A stretch of DNA of 64,000 nucleotides from Winslowiella toletana (GTDB lineage: Bacteria > Pseudomonadota > Gammaproteobacteria > Enterobacterales > Enterobacteriaceae): the NCBI RefSeq assembly GCF_032164335.1, contig NZ_CP134152.1, positions 3,472,001-3,536,000 on the forward strand, read 5' to 3'. The notes below the pieces were generated by a model that saw nothing but the letters and a program-made list of their open reading frames with translations, made no database searches and was not told where the DNA came from. A program made the position numbers and the translations under genes. Shown piece by piece: positions 19,727 to 29,511 of the stretch; position 1 is the stretch's first letter, and each line of letters opens with the position of its first letter.

Positions 19727-20341
19727 TTAACGACGCCAGATAATTTTGCTCAGCGTCCAGTTTTTCAGGGTGTCATCGGACGGCATTAAATCTTCCGGAC
19801 CATGCCACTCGCCACTATAGACGTAGCTGATATGCTGGCTGGATGGCGCTTTACACTCTACAGCGCTGCTCTCTGCTGCTGGCACTTTCTCACAGGCACC
19901 AAAAGCTTTACTGTAAAGATCGCTGAATTTATTGCCGATTTTGCTGCCATCTGCGCTGGCAATCGCCTTATCCATCACTTCAACGCTGCTGACCGTACTT
20001 TGACCGTTAATCACCAGCTTAACCTTGCCGTCGTCCAGCGCCTGCCAGAATGAGACCACCTCGCCGTTGCTGCTGCGCATTCCCTTACGCAAGGTGTAAT
20101 CCCCTTTAAGACCTTTATCAATCGCCTGCTCGGTCATCGGCGTACTGCCGTTAATTCCGCCGACGCCACTTTCACTGACCTCCAGCGAAGAGCCAAACCA
20201 GTTGAGCGGTGACAGACTTGACCAGGATATGCCGGAGAACGGATTCCACCAGCTGGAATCAGATGACGAACCGGAACCAGAACTGGCGCAGCCGGATAAC
20301 ATTAATGCGGCGATTATCAGCGCCGGGCGAACAGATTTCAT
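19727..20341 (-). CDS. yfeY: Predicted RpoE-regulated lipoprotein YfeY
   Basis: The 204-aa product starts MKSVRPALIIAALMLSGCAS, a lipoprotein signal with the lipobox LSGC, so it should be lipid-anchored in the envelope. A Ser/Gly/Trp-rich linker follows, then a conserved C-terminal domain ending in KIIWRR. E. coli YfeY is a sigma-E regulon lipoprotein of unknown function. AGGAG stands before the chosen ATG; an in-frame ATG 21 bases upstream is less likely. Confidence 0.88.
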   Translation of the reverse strand: MKSVRPALIIAALMLSGCASSGSGSSSDSSWWNPFSGISWSSLSPLNWFGSSLEVSESGVGGINGSTPMTEQAIDKGLKGDYTLRKGMRSSNGEVVSFWQALDDGKVKLVINGQSTVSSVEVMDKAIASADGSKIGNKFSDLYSKAFGACEKVPAAESSAVECKAPSSQHISYVYSGEWHGPEDLMPSDDTLKNWTLSKIIWRR

Positions 20342-20407
20342 TGCAACTCCTGTAGTCAACACGTTATGCGTGTGAGTCAGCTTTGAGTGCTGAATAGCGA
20401 AAAAGTT

Positions 20408-20857
20408 TTATTCCGTCGCGTTTAGCTGCGGGTCAAAGCAGTTGCGCAGCCGCTGGCTCAGCAATAAATAGCCCAGCGCCAGTAAATCGAACAAGATAAA
20501 CAGCACCACCGGCAACGACACTCGCTCATCGCCCTGCCAGATGGTAATACTCTGCATCAGCATCATCGCCAGCAGCGTGCCGCATAACACCCAGCGCCAC
20601 GCCTGCCATAATCGTGGCAGCCGCTGACGGTAGCCGGTCAGCAGCAGCCCCAGCGCCGCCGGGATGCCTGATGCCATGCCAATCCAGAACGCGCGCGTAT
20701 CGGGATAAAACAGTTCCAGTAAGCCGCTGCCCTGCTGACGCGAAGCGCCGGCTATGACAAATAACAGCCAGGTGCGCGCCTGTAACAGCAAAATAAGCCA
20801 GAAGGTCAATGGCAGCCGCAGCTGACCTTTATGGTCGTAATCGTCGGGAGAAAACAT
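20408..20857 (-). CDS. yfeZ: Inner-membrane protein YfeZ (DUF2919 family)
   Basis: A 149-aa membrane protein of unknown function. After a short polar N terminus (MFSPDDYDHKGQLRLP) about four hydrophobic segments follow, including LTFWLILLLQARTWLLFVIA and LPVVLFILFDLLALGYLLLS. Family membership is recognised from the N-terminal YDHKGQLRLP motif and from its place between yfeY and ypeA. Confidence 0.85.
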   Translation of the reverse strand: MFSPDDYDHKGQLRLPLTFWLILLLQARTWLLFVIAGASRQQGSGLLELFYPDTRAFWIGMASGIPAALGLLLTGYRQRLPRLWQAWRWVLCGTLLAMMLMQSITIWQGDERVSLPVVLFILFDLLALGYLLLSQRLRNCFDPQLNATE

Positions 20858-20916
20858 CGCTAAGCGGGAACCGTTGATGAGGTGAAAATGGGCGAGTACA
20901 CTCGCCCGCAGACAAC

Positions 20917-21342
20917 TTAATATTCGCGATCTTCAATCAGGCGCTTGCCGAGGCAGACAGAATCCTGCATTTCGTAATCGAGCTTTTCATAAAAGCCGAT
21001 GACCGCATCATTCTCTTCACGCACCATCAAATTGATCTTCGGGCAGCCGCGCGCGATCAGCTTTTTTTCTAAGCGATTAATCAGCGCATTAGCAAAACCA
21101 CGACCGCGATAATCAGGATGAACCCCGAGATAGTAAGCCGACCCGCGATGGCCATCGTAACCGCCCATCAGCGTACCGACCACTTCGCCACCCACCTCTG
21201 CCACCAGAAACAGATCGGCATCATGATTCAGTTTACGTTCAATATCCATCTCAGGATCGTTCCACGGACGTAACAGGTCACAACGTTCCCAGAGGGTGAT
21301 CACTTCTTCAAAATCTTCCTGGCGGAATACGCGGATTTCCAT
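20917..21342 (-). CDS. ypeA: GNAT-family acetyltransferase YpeA
   Basis: A 141-aa GCN5-type N-acetyltransferase. The acetyl-CoA binding loop appears as [20 protein letters not shown], preceded by the strand AYYLGV. The C-terminal half ([20 protein letters not shown]) is typical of the fold. The acceptor substrate is unknown. Gene order next to divergent amiA is the same as in E. coli. Confidence 0.9.
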   Translation of the reverse strand: MEIRVFRQEDFEEVITLWERCDLLRPWNDPEMDIERKLNHDADLFLVAEVGGEVVGTLMGGYDGHRGSAYYLGVHPDYRGRGFANALINRLEKKLIARGCPKINLMVREENDAVIGFYEKLDYEMQDSVCLGKRLIEDREY

Positions 21343-21549
21343 GAAATTTACTCAGATGTTAAGCAGAATTTGCTGATTATCACGCTTTCTTTTACAGGTG
21401 CAAGTCTCGAATCCGCTTATCAGGAAAAAAAAACGTTTTTGGCAGGTTAGCTTGCTGAAATAAAAAGTAAAACACTGAAATAGTTACTCGGTCGCCAGCG
21501 GGTAATCGTTACGATATAACATACGATTCTTACGCCAACCGGAACCGAT

Positions 21550-22419
21550 ATGAAAAAGATTTCTCAACTCACCCCGCTGGCTTCGCGCCGCCAGCTGTTA
21601 CTTTCCGGCGTAGCGCTGGCGTTACTGCCGGCGAAATATCTCCAGGCTAAAACAGAGAACGTGACGCTGAAAATCGCTTCGCCCCACAGTAAATCTTCTT
21701 CAACCGCCACCCGCGATAAAAAGATCGTGATGATCGACCCGGGTCACGGCGGAATTGACTCCGGTGCCATCGGCCATCAGGGATCGGAAGAGAAACATGT
21801 TGTACTGGAAATCGCTAATTACATTCGCCATAAACTCAGCAGTCACCAGGGTATTGAAGTACGCCTGACCCGCGAGAGCGATCACTTTATCCCTTTGTAT
21901 CAGCGCGTTGAAATTGCCCATCAGCATGGTGCCAGCCTGTTTATGTCGATTCACGCTGACGGCTTTACCAGCCCGGATGCCAATGGCGCCTCGGTGTTTG
22001 CCCTATCGAATCGCGGTGCCAGCAGCGCGATGGCGCGCTATCTTTCAGACAAAGAGAACGCTGCTGACGAGATTGGCGGCGTCAAAGCCACTGAGAAAGA
22101 TCGCTATCTGCAACAGGTCTTGTTCGATCTGGTGCAGACCGACACAATCAAAAACAGTCTGATCCTCGGCAAACACGTGCTGAATCAGATCCGTCCGGTG
22201 CACCATTTGCACAGTCAGCATACCGAACAGGCGGCGTTTGCGGTGCTGAAATCACCGTCAATTCCTTCGGTGCTGGTCGAAACCTCCTTTATTACTAACC
22301 CGGCTGAAGAGCGGCTACTGGGCACTACGGCCTTTCGTCAAAAGATTGCTGGCGCTATCGCAGAGGGCATTGTCAGCTTCTTCGATGAGTTTGATCGTCA
22401 CAATCGTCGTCCAGGTTAG
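21550..22419 (+). CDS. amiA: N-acetylmuramoyl-L-alanine amidase AmiA
   Basis: AmiA cleaves the amide bond between muramic acid and the stem peptide during daughter-cell separation. The 289-aa protein has a Tat signal (SRRQLLLSGVALALLPAKYL), as expected for AmiA and AmiC. It carries the Amidase_3 domain with zinc ligands in DPGHGGIDSG, the glutamate after GSEEKHV and the histidine in SIHADGF. The catalytic glutamate is in VLVETSFITN. It is divergent from ypeA and 36 bases before hemF. Confidence 0.95.
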   Translation: MKKISQLTPLASRRQLLLSGVALALLPAKYLQAKTENVTLKIASPHSKSSSTATRDKKIVMIDPGHGGIDSGAIGHQGSEEKHVVLEIANYIRHKLSSHQGIEVRLTRESDHFIPLYQRVEIAHQHGASLFMSIHADGFTSPDANGASVFALSNRGASSAMARYLSDKENAADEIGGVKATEKDRYLQQVLFDLVQTDTIKNSLILGKHVLNQIRPVHHLHSQHTEQAAFAVLKSPSIPSVLVETSFITNPAEERLLGTTAFRQKIAGAIAEGIVSFFDEFDRHNRRPG

Positions 22420-22434
22420 GTATAATCAGCTTAA

Positions 22435-23370
<936 letters not shown>

Positions 23371-23375
23371 CAACG

Positions 23376-23404
23376 CGTCCTCCCTCATTTAAAGGGGGAG
23401 GACG
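23376..23404. terminator. Hairpin between convergent hemF and maeB
   Basis: CGTCCTCCC (23376-23384) and GGGAGGACG (23396-23404), a perfect 9-bp stem with an 11-base loop. There is no long T run. It probably forms the 3' end structure of one or both converging transcripts. Confidence 0.55.
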
Positions 23405-23411
23405 ACAGGTT

Positions 23412-25691
23412 TTACAGCGGCTGCGTTTGCGCTTCCACCACCGCCAGTGCCACCATATTGACTATCCGGCGTACGGAAGCAATCGGCGTCAGTACATGCA
23501 CCGGCTTGGCGATCCCCATTAATACCGGCCCCACCGTTACTCCTTCCGAGCAGGAAACGCGCAACAGGTTATAGCTGATTCGCGCGGCTTCCATATTGGG
23601 CATAATCAGAATATTCGCTGCGCCTTTTAACGGGCTGTCCGGCATCAGATCGTGACGAATACTCTCGACCAGCGCGGCATCACCATGCATCTCACCGTCG
23701 ATCTCCAGTTCCGGCGCACGGGCATTCACCAGCGCCAGAGTTTCACGCATTTTACGCGCCGCCGGTGCATCTGAAGTGCCAAAACTGGAGTGTGACAGCA
23801 GCGCCACTTTAGGTTCAATACCAAAACGGCGCACGGTTTCCGCCGCCATAATCGTCAGTTCCGCCAGTTCCTGCGGCGTCGGATCTTCGTTAACATAGGT
23901 ATCGGCAATAAAGGTATTGCCACTCGGCAGCAACAGCGCATTCATCGCGCCGGCCATTTTCATATCCGGACGAAAACCAAACAGTTTTTCTACAATGTCA
24001 TAATGCGATTTGTAATCACCAATGGTGCCGCAAATCAGCGCGTCAGCTTCACCCCGATGTACCATAATCGCGCCAATTAACGTTGGATTACCAATTACCG
24101 CGCGCTGTGCCTCTTCGGGTGAAACGCCGCGACGCTTCATGATCTGGTAGTACTCGTTCCAGTAGGCCTTAAAGCGCGGATCGGATTCGTTATTCACCAC
24201 TTCGAAATCTTTACCGGCCTCAATTTTCAGACCGAGCTTTTTCAGCCGCATCTCAATCACGCTGGGGCGACCAATCAGAATCGGTTTCGCCAGCCCGAGA
24301 GTCACCAACTCCTGGGTCGCATGCAGCACCCGCGCTTCTTCCCCTTCAGCCAGCACCACCCGCTGCGGATCTTTGCGTGCCTGAGCGAAGATCGGCTTCA
24401 TAAACAGGTTGGTGGTATAAACAAACTCCGCCAGTTTTTCGCGGTAGGCATCAAAATTCTCGATGGGTCGGGTGGCAACACCCGAATCCATCGCCGCTTT
24501 TGCCACGGCAGGGGCGATCTGCACGATCAAACGCGGATCAAAAGGTTTCGGAATCAGATACTCCGGCCCAAACGACAGCTCCTGATCGCCATAGGCAGAA
24601 GCCACCACCTCGCTCTGTTCCGCCAGCGCCAGCTCAGCAATTGCATGTACTGCCGCCAGCTTCATCTCTTCATTAATCGCCGTGGCACCGACATCCAGCG
24701 CGCCGCGAAAGATAAAGGGAAAACACAGTACGTTATTAACCTGATTCGGAAAGTCCGATCGGCCGGTGCATATAATCGCATCCGGGCGCACCTCTTTCGC
24801 CAGCGTCGGCAAAATTTCCGGCTCCGGGTTGGCCAGCGCCAGAATCAGCGGATCTTTCGCCATTCGTCGTACCATATCCGGCGTCATCACTTTCGGGCCG
24901 GAACAGCCGAGGAAAATATCGGCATCGGTAATCACTTCATCCAGCGTACGCCTGCCGTCATCCACTACCGCATACGCCGCTTTGGTTTCGGCCATATTCT
25001 CTTCACGATCCTGATAAATTACCCCTTTCGAGTCGCACACCACAATATTGTGCTTCTGCATTCCCAGCGCCACCAGCAGGTTCATACAGGCAATCGCTGA
25101 TGCGCCAGCGCCGGACACCACCAGCCGCACGTCGGAGATATTTTTCTTCACCACCCGCAGTCCATTCAGCACCGCAGCGGTACAGATAATCGCGGTGCCG
25201 TGCTGGTCGTCATGAAATACCGGGATTTTCATCCGTTCGCGCAGCGCTTTTTCAATATAAAAACACTCCGGCGCTTTGATATCTTCCAGATTGATGCCGC
25301 CGAAGGTCGGTTCCAGTGCGGCAATCACGTTTATCAGTTTGTCCGGGTCCAGTTCGTCGATCTCAATATCAAACACGTCGATACCGGCGAATTTCTTAAA
25401 CAGTACCCCTTTGCCTTCCATTACCGGTTTACCTGCCAGCGCACCGATATTGCCCAATCCCAGCACCGCGGTGCCATTCGATATCACCGCCACCAGATTG
25501 CCGCGTGCGGTGTATTTATGCGCGGCTAACGGATCGCGGGCGATCTCCAGACAAGGCGCGGCGACGCCCGGCGAATAGGCCAGCGCCAGATCGCGCTGGG
25601 TTGCCAGCGGCTTGGTCGGAGAAACCTGAATTTTACCCGGGGTGGGGAATTGGTGAAAATCGAGCGCGCTCTGTTTCAGTTGTTCATCCAT
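23412..25691 (-). CDS. maeB: NADP-dependent malic enzyme MaeB
   Basis: MaeB decarboxylates malate to pyruvate with NADP+, supplying NADPH and pyruvate in gluconeogenic growth. The 759-aa protein has an N-terminal malic enzyme half (about 1-430) with [33 protein letters not shown] and a Rossmann motif [11 protein letters not shown]-terminal phosphotransacetylase-like half (about 430-759) has a regulatory role in E. coli. In E. coli maeB is next to talA; here the catabolic cluster lies between them. Confidence 0.96.
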   Translation of the reverse strand: MDEQLKQSALDFHQFPTPGKIQVSPTKPLATQRDLALAYSPGVAAPCLEIARDPLAAHKYTARGNLVAVISNGTAVLGLGNIGALAGKPVMEGKGVLFKKFAGIDVFDIEIDELDPDKLINVIAALEPTFGGINLEDIKAPECFYIEKALRERMKIPVFHDDQHGTAIICTAAVLNGLRVVKKNISDVRLVVSGAGASAIACMNLLVALGMQKHNIVVCDSKGVIYQDREENMAETKAAYAVVDDGRRTLDEVITDADIFLGCSGPKVMTPDMVRRMAKDPLILALANPEPEILPTLAKEVRPDAIICTGRSDFPNQVNNVLCFPFIFRGALDVGATAINEEMKLAAVHAIAELALAEQSEVVASAYGDQELSFGPEYLIPKPFDPRLIVQIAPAVAKAAMDSGVATRPIENFDAYREKLAEFVYTTNLFMKPIFAQARKDPQRVVLAEGEEARVLHATQELVTLGLAKPILIGRPSVIEMRLKKLGLKIEAGKDFEVVNNESDPRFKAYWNEYYQIMKRRGVSPEEAQRAVIGNPTLIGAIMVHRGEADALICGTIGDYKSHYDIVEKLFGFRPDMKMAGAMNALLLPSGNTFIADTYVNEDPTPQELAELTIMAAETVRRFGIEPKVALLSHSSFGTSDAPAARKMRETLALVNARAPELEIDGEMHGDAALVESIRHDLMPDSPLKGAANILIMPNMEAARISYNLLRVSCSEGVTVGPVLMGIAKPVHVLTPIASVRRIVNMVALAVVEAQTQPL

Positions 25692-25850
25692 CGTCTGATT
25701 CCTTGGCTTTTATTATGAAAGGCTGGAACCGAACAGTATAAAAGCGGCGAAAGTGGAAAAAACTTGAGCCGCTTCAAACTTTGCCGCAACGAGACGGGGA
25801 TCTGGAAATAATTTCCAAAGTAAGGATTATCTACAGCCTGAAAAACGGTG

Positions 25851-25872
25851 CGGGAGCCGTTTTCGACTCCCG
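25851..25872. repeat. Intergenic palindrome family, copy B
   Basis: CGGGAG (25851-25856) and CTCCCG (25867-25872) around CCGTTTTCGA. The same core as the copy at 18637, followed by TGATGATGGCATGC. It lies between the sorC-type regulator gene and maeB. Confidence 0.65.
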
Positions 25873-25907
25873 TGATGATGGCATGCAGAGTGCCAATCGA
25901 CAGGTAA

Positions 25908-26870
25908 TTATTTGGTCATATTCAGCAAGGTACGAACGTTCTGCGCCGAGGTAGCAATAATATCAATCGCGCCAGTGCGCAACGCGCCAAGAATCGCCAT
26001 CGCCTTGGTATTTTCTGCCGCAATCGCGATCACACAAGGGATCTTGCGCAACTCTTCGATGCTCAGTCCAATCACCCGATCGTTCATTACGGTATCGACG
26101 TGTTGCCCCTGGGCATTAAAAAAATCATAGCCCGCCACATCACCTGTCACTCCCTGATTGAGGCTGGCGTCGATAATTTCATGCGGGCTGAACCAGCCCA
26201 GCTTAACCATATAGCTGTTCTCGTTCATATCGCCAATTCCCACCAGGGCAATATCGGCTTTGCGTGCGCGATCCAGCGTTTCTTTAATCGTACCGTTCTG
26301 CATAAAAGCGTCTTTAAGCGCACGATTTTCCACATAGGCCGGCGCGTACAGGGTTTCACTGATACCGCCAAATTTTTTGGCCAGGCGGCGACTGATATGG
26401 TCGGCATTGATCGCATCACCGGGTCGATGAGTGCCGCCGATACCGCTGATAAAATGGCAATTACGCGTCGGCACGCTGCCGGGATGATCGGCGACCGCCG
26501 CGATATTACGGCCCTGACCGACCGCCACCACTGAGTCATCTTTTAAACTTTGCGACAGATACATCGCCACCAGCGCAGCCACCTGCCGTCGCTGTTCTTC
26601 GTCATCATGATGGTCGAGAGCAATCAACGCGCGTTGCAGTGGGAAACGCTGCAACAACTGCTGTTCAAGGCGGGTACTGAAAACCGGATGATAGCGCACG
26701 TTAATTTCAACAATGCCTTCCTCTTTGGCACGCTTTAATAAGCGCCCCACTTTAATCCGCGAAATACCGAATTTACGCGCAATCTCCTCCTGAGTAATTT
26801 CATCCTGATAGTAAGCCACCGCAATTTCTGTCAGTAGCTCGGTATCCTGAGATAGCGTATTTTTTTCCAT
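25908..26870 (-). CDS. SorC/DeoR-type transcriptional regulator of the sugar-acid cluster
   Basis: A 320-aa SorC-family regulator. The N-terminal helix-turn-helix (ITQEEIARKFGISRIKVGRL, about 27-46) is followed by a sugar-phosphate-binding domain (about 65-320) with VVAVGQGRNIAAV and GIGGTHRPGDAINADHISRR. Members bind a phosphorylated catabolic intermediate as inducer, so an erythrulose or erythrose phosphate is a plausible ligand (inference). It is the last gene on the minus strand, 182 bases after the apnO-like gene, with a hairpin in that gap. Confidence 0.88.
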   Translation of the reverse strand: MEKNTLSQDTELLTEIAVAYYQDEITQEEIARKFGISRIKVGRLLKRAKEEGIVEINVRYHPVFSTRLEQQLLQRFPLQRALIALDHHDDEEQRRQVAALVAMYLSQSLKDDSVVAVGQGRNIAAVADHPGSVPTRNCHFISGIGGTHRPGDAINADHISRRLAKKFGGISETLYAPAYVENRALKDAFMQNGTIKETLDRARKADIALVGIGDMNENSYMVKLGWFSPHEIIDASLNQGVTGDVAGYDFFNAQGQHVDTVMNDRVIGLSIEELRKIPCVIAIAAENTKAMAILGALRTGAIDIIATSAQNVRTLLNMTK

Positions 26871-27013
26871 CCGGACAGTCGCCTCTTCTTATCGCTTTCG
26901 TCGGCTGGCGCGGGCTGATTTGCCACGCCGGGGCGTTAATTTATATCATTTTATGCGATCCGGCAGGCGAATTTCTTTTTGCAGTCATCACGCGGGGGCA
27001 CCCGAAATGATAG

Positions 27014-27041
27014 CGTGCCAGCCACCATCAGCGCTGGCACG
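27014..27041 (-). terminator. Hairpin between the apnO-like gene and the regulator
   Basis: CGTGCCAGC (27014-27022) and GCTGGCACG (27033-27041), a perfect 9-bp stem with a 10-base loop, 12 bases after the apnO-like stop codon. There is no T run, so partial termination or 3' end protection of the operon mRNA is more likely than full termination. Confidence 0.5.
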
Positions 27042-27052
27042 TCGTAGGAGGA

Positions 27053-27910
27053 TTAACGACGGATGGCGTCAATCTTCAGCATGCGGGCAATCACAATATC
27101 CAGCTCTTTCTCATCAAAGATCTGTTTCCAGTCTGGCTTAACAATTTTCTCCCGCCCATATTCCATGGCGATCATGCAGGCATCGGAGAAAGGATTAGTG
27201 GCGCGGAACGCCACCGCCAGCGCGATCTGAATATGGCCGTACAACATGGCTTTGGCCGCCTCTTCCGGTACGCCTGAATGCTTGACGGTTTCATCCAGCG
27301 CTTCCTTCATAAAAGCACCGACCATACAGGCGACGGTTTCCACCAGCGTCGGTTCCAGATAAGCCAGCTGTTTAACCGTTACCCAGTGCACATGTTCTAC
27401 CGGGCCGTACATCACGCTGATCACTTTGCTCAACTGCTCTTTCTGCTGGTCGCTGCCGCTCTCAAATGAAGCCGCCACATGCTGAATTGCCGCCACGCCG
27501 CCAAAGGCGTCGGCATGCTCTTCTTTGGTATAACGCTGAAGGAATACCGACGGATGACACGGATGCGCCACCGCATAGTGTATGCCTTCCCGCTGCGCAA
27601 TCAGATTGGCATAGGCGGCGGCGGGATCGAGAGTTAACAGCGTGGCGCCGGCTTTCATCTGCGGCACCACGGATTCAGACACGTTGCCCAGCACAATATC
27701 CGGCACCGCGAGGATCACCACATCACTGTGCGGTATCACCGATTCCGCGCTGGACAGCTCGCGTCCTTGTGCCGTTACCTGAGCCTGAGCCTGCGGAGCG
27801 CTCTCACAGTAAAACACCTGATAGTCGCTATTTTGCAGGTTGGCCGAAATACGCATGCCCATTTTACCGCCTGCGCCAATCACGGTAATGGTGGTTAATT
27901 GTGTGCTCAT
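27053..27910 (-). CDS. apnO: ApnO-like NAD-dependent D-apionate oxidoisomerase (predicted)
   Basis: A 285-aa Rossmann-fold dehydrogenase with a 6-phosphogluconate-dehydrogenase-type C terminus. The nucleotide loop is TVIGAGGKMGMRI near the start. HPCHPSVF lies mid-protein and the all-helical C-terminal domain begins near VKQLAYLEPTLVETVA. In the published D-apiose/D-apionate pathways, ApnO oxidises and rearranges D-apionate to 3-oxo-isoapionate. The assignment rests on fold, size and the full set of partner genes around it. Its start overlaps the oiaC-like stop (TGATG). It might instead act on another branched or C4-C5 sugar acid. Confidence 0.62.
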   Translation of the reverse strand: MSTQLTTITVIGAGGKMGMRISANLQNSDYQVFYCESAPQAQAQVTAQGRELSSAESVIPHSDVVILAVPDIVLGNVSESVVPQMKAGATLLTLDPAAAYANLIAQREGIHYAVAHPCHPSVFLQRYTKEEHADAFGGVAAIQHVAASFESGSDQQKEQLSKVISVMYGPVEHVHWVTVKQLAYLEPTLVETVACMVGAFMKEALDETVKHSGVPEEAAKAMLYGHIQIALAVAFRATNPFSDACMIAMEYGREKIVKPDWKQIFDEKELDIVIARMLKIDAIRR

Positions 27911-28719
27911 CAGTTACTCCTGGGTTGTCTGTGACGTAAAAAATCAACGCTTTGTTGGGTCCACTCGGCTTCGCGCAGGCAGGTGCTTGCCGCATCCTGC
28001 TGCCAGGGTAGCCAGTGTTCGACGATCTGATTAATGCCGCGCTCTGCGGGACGCACCTGCTCAATCAGCAGGTCATAGTCGAGCAGCCCTTCACCCAGCG
28101 GACAGCCGGCCAGCGTAAAGCCGACCCAGCCATCCTGGCGGCTAAAAGCAAAATCTTTGATATGCAGGTTAAGTACCCGCCCGGCAGTGTTGGCGATCAC
28201 CTGTTGCGGCAGCTCCAGTGCCGCCACACAGTTGGCCGGGTCGAGGCAGACGCCGACGGCCGCCGCAGGGAAACGATTGATCACCGACATCATCATGGCG
28301 CTGTTCACCTGCTCGTAAGTTTCCAGACACAGCTGCACGCCCTGCTGTTCCAGCTGCGGCAAAATGGTTTCGATCAGCGCCGCCGCTTCCGCCATCGTCG
28401 GGCGATGCTGCGCGCTGTTAAACATCGAACGAATCACCCTGACCTGCAATATTTCGGCCAGTTGCAGATAACGCTGTAAGTGAGCGGTTTCCAGCCCGCG
28501 CGTTCCCAGCTCCAGCTGTATTCCCAGCGTATCCGCCTGCTGGCGCAGCGCCTGTAACTGGATATCACTCCAGCTTTCAATCTGCGAATAGTCACAGATC
28601 TGGAACAGTCTTACTCCCATGCTGGCAGTCTGTTCCAGCATCTGCGGCAGTGTCAGGGGTGCGGGCACCCGTGCAGAACTGCGCCAGAAAAACGCATAGG
28701 TACTTAATCCAATCGCCAT
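27910..28719 (-). CDS. oiaC: OiaC-like 3-oxo-isoapionate decarboxylase (predicted)
   Basis: A 269-aa xylose-isomerase-like TIM-barrel protein (AP endonuclease 2 superfamily). Candidate metal ligands lie in LCLETYEQVNS, VCLDPANC and NLHIKDFA. In the D-apionate pathway OiaC decarboxylates 3-oxo-isoapionate to L-erythrulose, the substrate of the kinase encoded upstream. The start codon follows the lerI-like stop directly (TAAATG). Generic sugar-phosphate isomerase/epimerase is the conservative name. Confidence 0.6.
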   Translation of the reverse strand: MAIGLSTYAFFWRSSARVPAPLTLPQMLEQTASMGVRLFQICDYSQIESWSDIQLQALRQQADTLGIQLELGTRGLETAHLQRYLQLAEILQVRVIRSMFNSAQHRPTMAEAAALIETILPQLEQQGVQLCLETYEQVNSAMMMSVINRFPAAAVGVCLDPANCVAALELPQQVIANTAGRVLNLHIKDFAFSRQDGWVGFTLAGCPLGEGLLDYDLLIEQVRPAERGINQIVEHWLPWQQDAASTCLREAEWTQQSVDFLRHRQPRSN

Positions 28720-29511
28720 TTATCCCTCCGTAACCGCTTGTGCCGCTGCCGCCAGCGCGGCAGCCTCGTCGATAATCTGTGCCAGCGCCGATGGCTGATG
28801 GGCAAAACGCCCAAGGAACAGTCCGCTGACATGATGACCGAGGCGGCCGAGTAAACCTGGCCCGGCACTGCCACCATAAATAACGCGACAGTGAACATCA
28901 CCGAGGTCATTTATCTGGCGTAATCCCTGACAAACTTCAGCAATAAAATCGTCCGGAGCCGGAGCCGGCGCACCAATCGCCCACTGCGGCTCCCAGGCAA
29001 CAACAATCTCACCGCTCAGCTGCTGCTGACGCGCCTCGCTTAATGCTGTCATCAGTTGCTGGCGGCAGATGGCAATCGCCTGCTGGCTGGTGACGTGCTG
29101 TTCCTCACCCAGACACAAGACCGGGGTTAAACCATTGCGCAGCGCGGCGGCCAGCTTGGCAGCAATCTGCTTATCAGTTTCCGCAAAGTGGCGACGGCGC
29201 TCGGCATGGCCAATTTCGACATAGCGACAACCGATTTCCGCCAGCATGGTGCCGCTCACTTCGCCGGTCCATGCACCGCTATCCTCCCAGCAGAGATCCT
29301 GTGCGCCGACGCGCACTTCACTCCCCTGAAACGCGGCCCTTACCGCAGGAATCGCCGGAAAAGCCGGTAATACAAACAGGCCGACCTCGCCGGTGACAAT
29401 CGCCGGATGGCGGCGGGCAATTTCCGCTACCTGCTGGCTCCAGTCCAGCGTCTGCTGATAGCTGAAATACATCTTCAGGCTAACGCCCAGCGTGATACGC
29501 GGCTGTGTCAT
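28720..29511 (-). CDS. lerI: LerI-like L-erythrulose-1-phosphate isomerase (triose-phosphate isomerase family)
   Basis: A 263-aa protein of the triose-phosphate isomerase fold keeping the catalytic set: K13 (SLKMYF), H102 (VEIGHAERRRHF) and E174 (VAWEPQWAIG). The phosphate loop is in RVIYGGSAGPG. It is distinct from housekeeping TpiA (no NWKMN or AYEPVWAIGTG) and closer to the EryH/LerI type used in tetritol and L-erythrulose pathways. LerI converts L-erythrulose 1-phosphate to D-erythrulose 4-phosphate. Its ATG overlaps the kinase stop by four bases. Confidence 0.7.
   Translation of the reverse strand: MTQPRITLGVSLKMYFSYQQTLDWSQQVAEIARRHPAIVTGEVGLFVLPAFPAIPAVRAAFQGSEVRVGAQDLCWEDSGAWTGEVSGTMLAEIGCRYVEIGHAERRRHFAETDKQIAAKLAAALRNGLTPVLCLGEEQHVTSQQAIAICRQQLMTALSEARQQQLSGEIVVAWEPQWAIGAPAPAPDDFIAEVCQGLRQINDLGDVHCRVIYGGSAGPGLLGRLGHHVSGLFLGRFAHQPSALAQIIDEAAALAAAAQAVTEG

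Noticed and set aside
24321-25100. 259-codon open frame antisense to maeB
   Set aside because: The opposite strand encodes a full-length malic enzyme. The frame is Arg/His-rich, as expected of a shadow.
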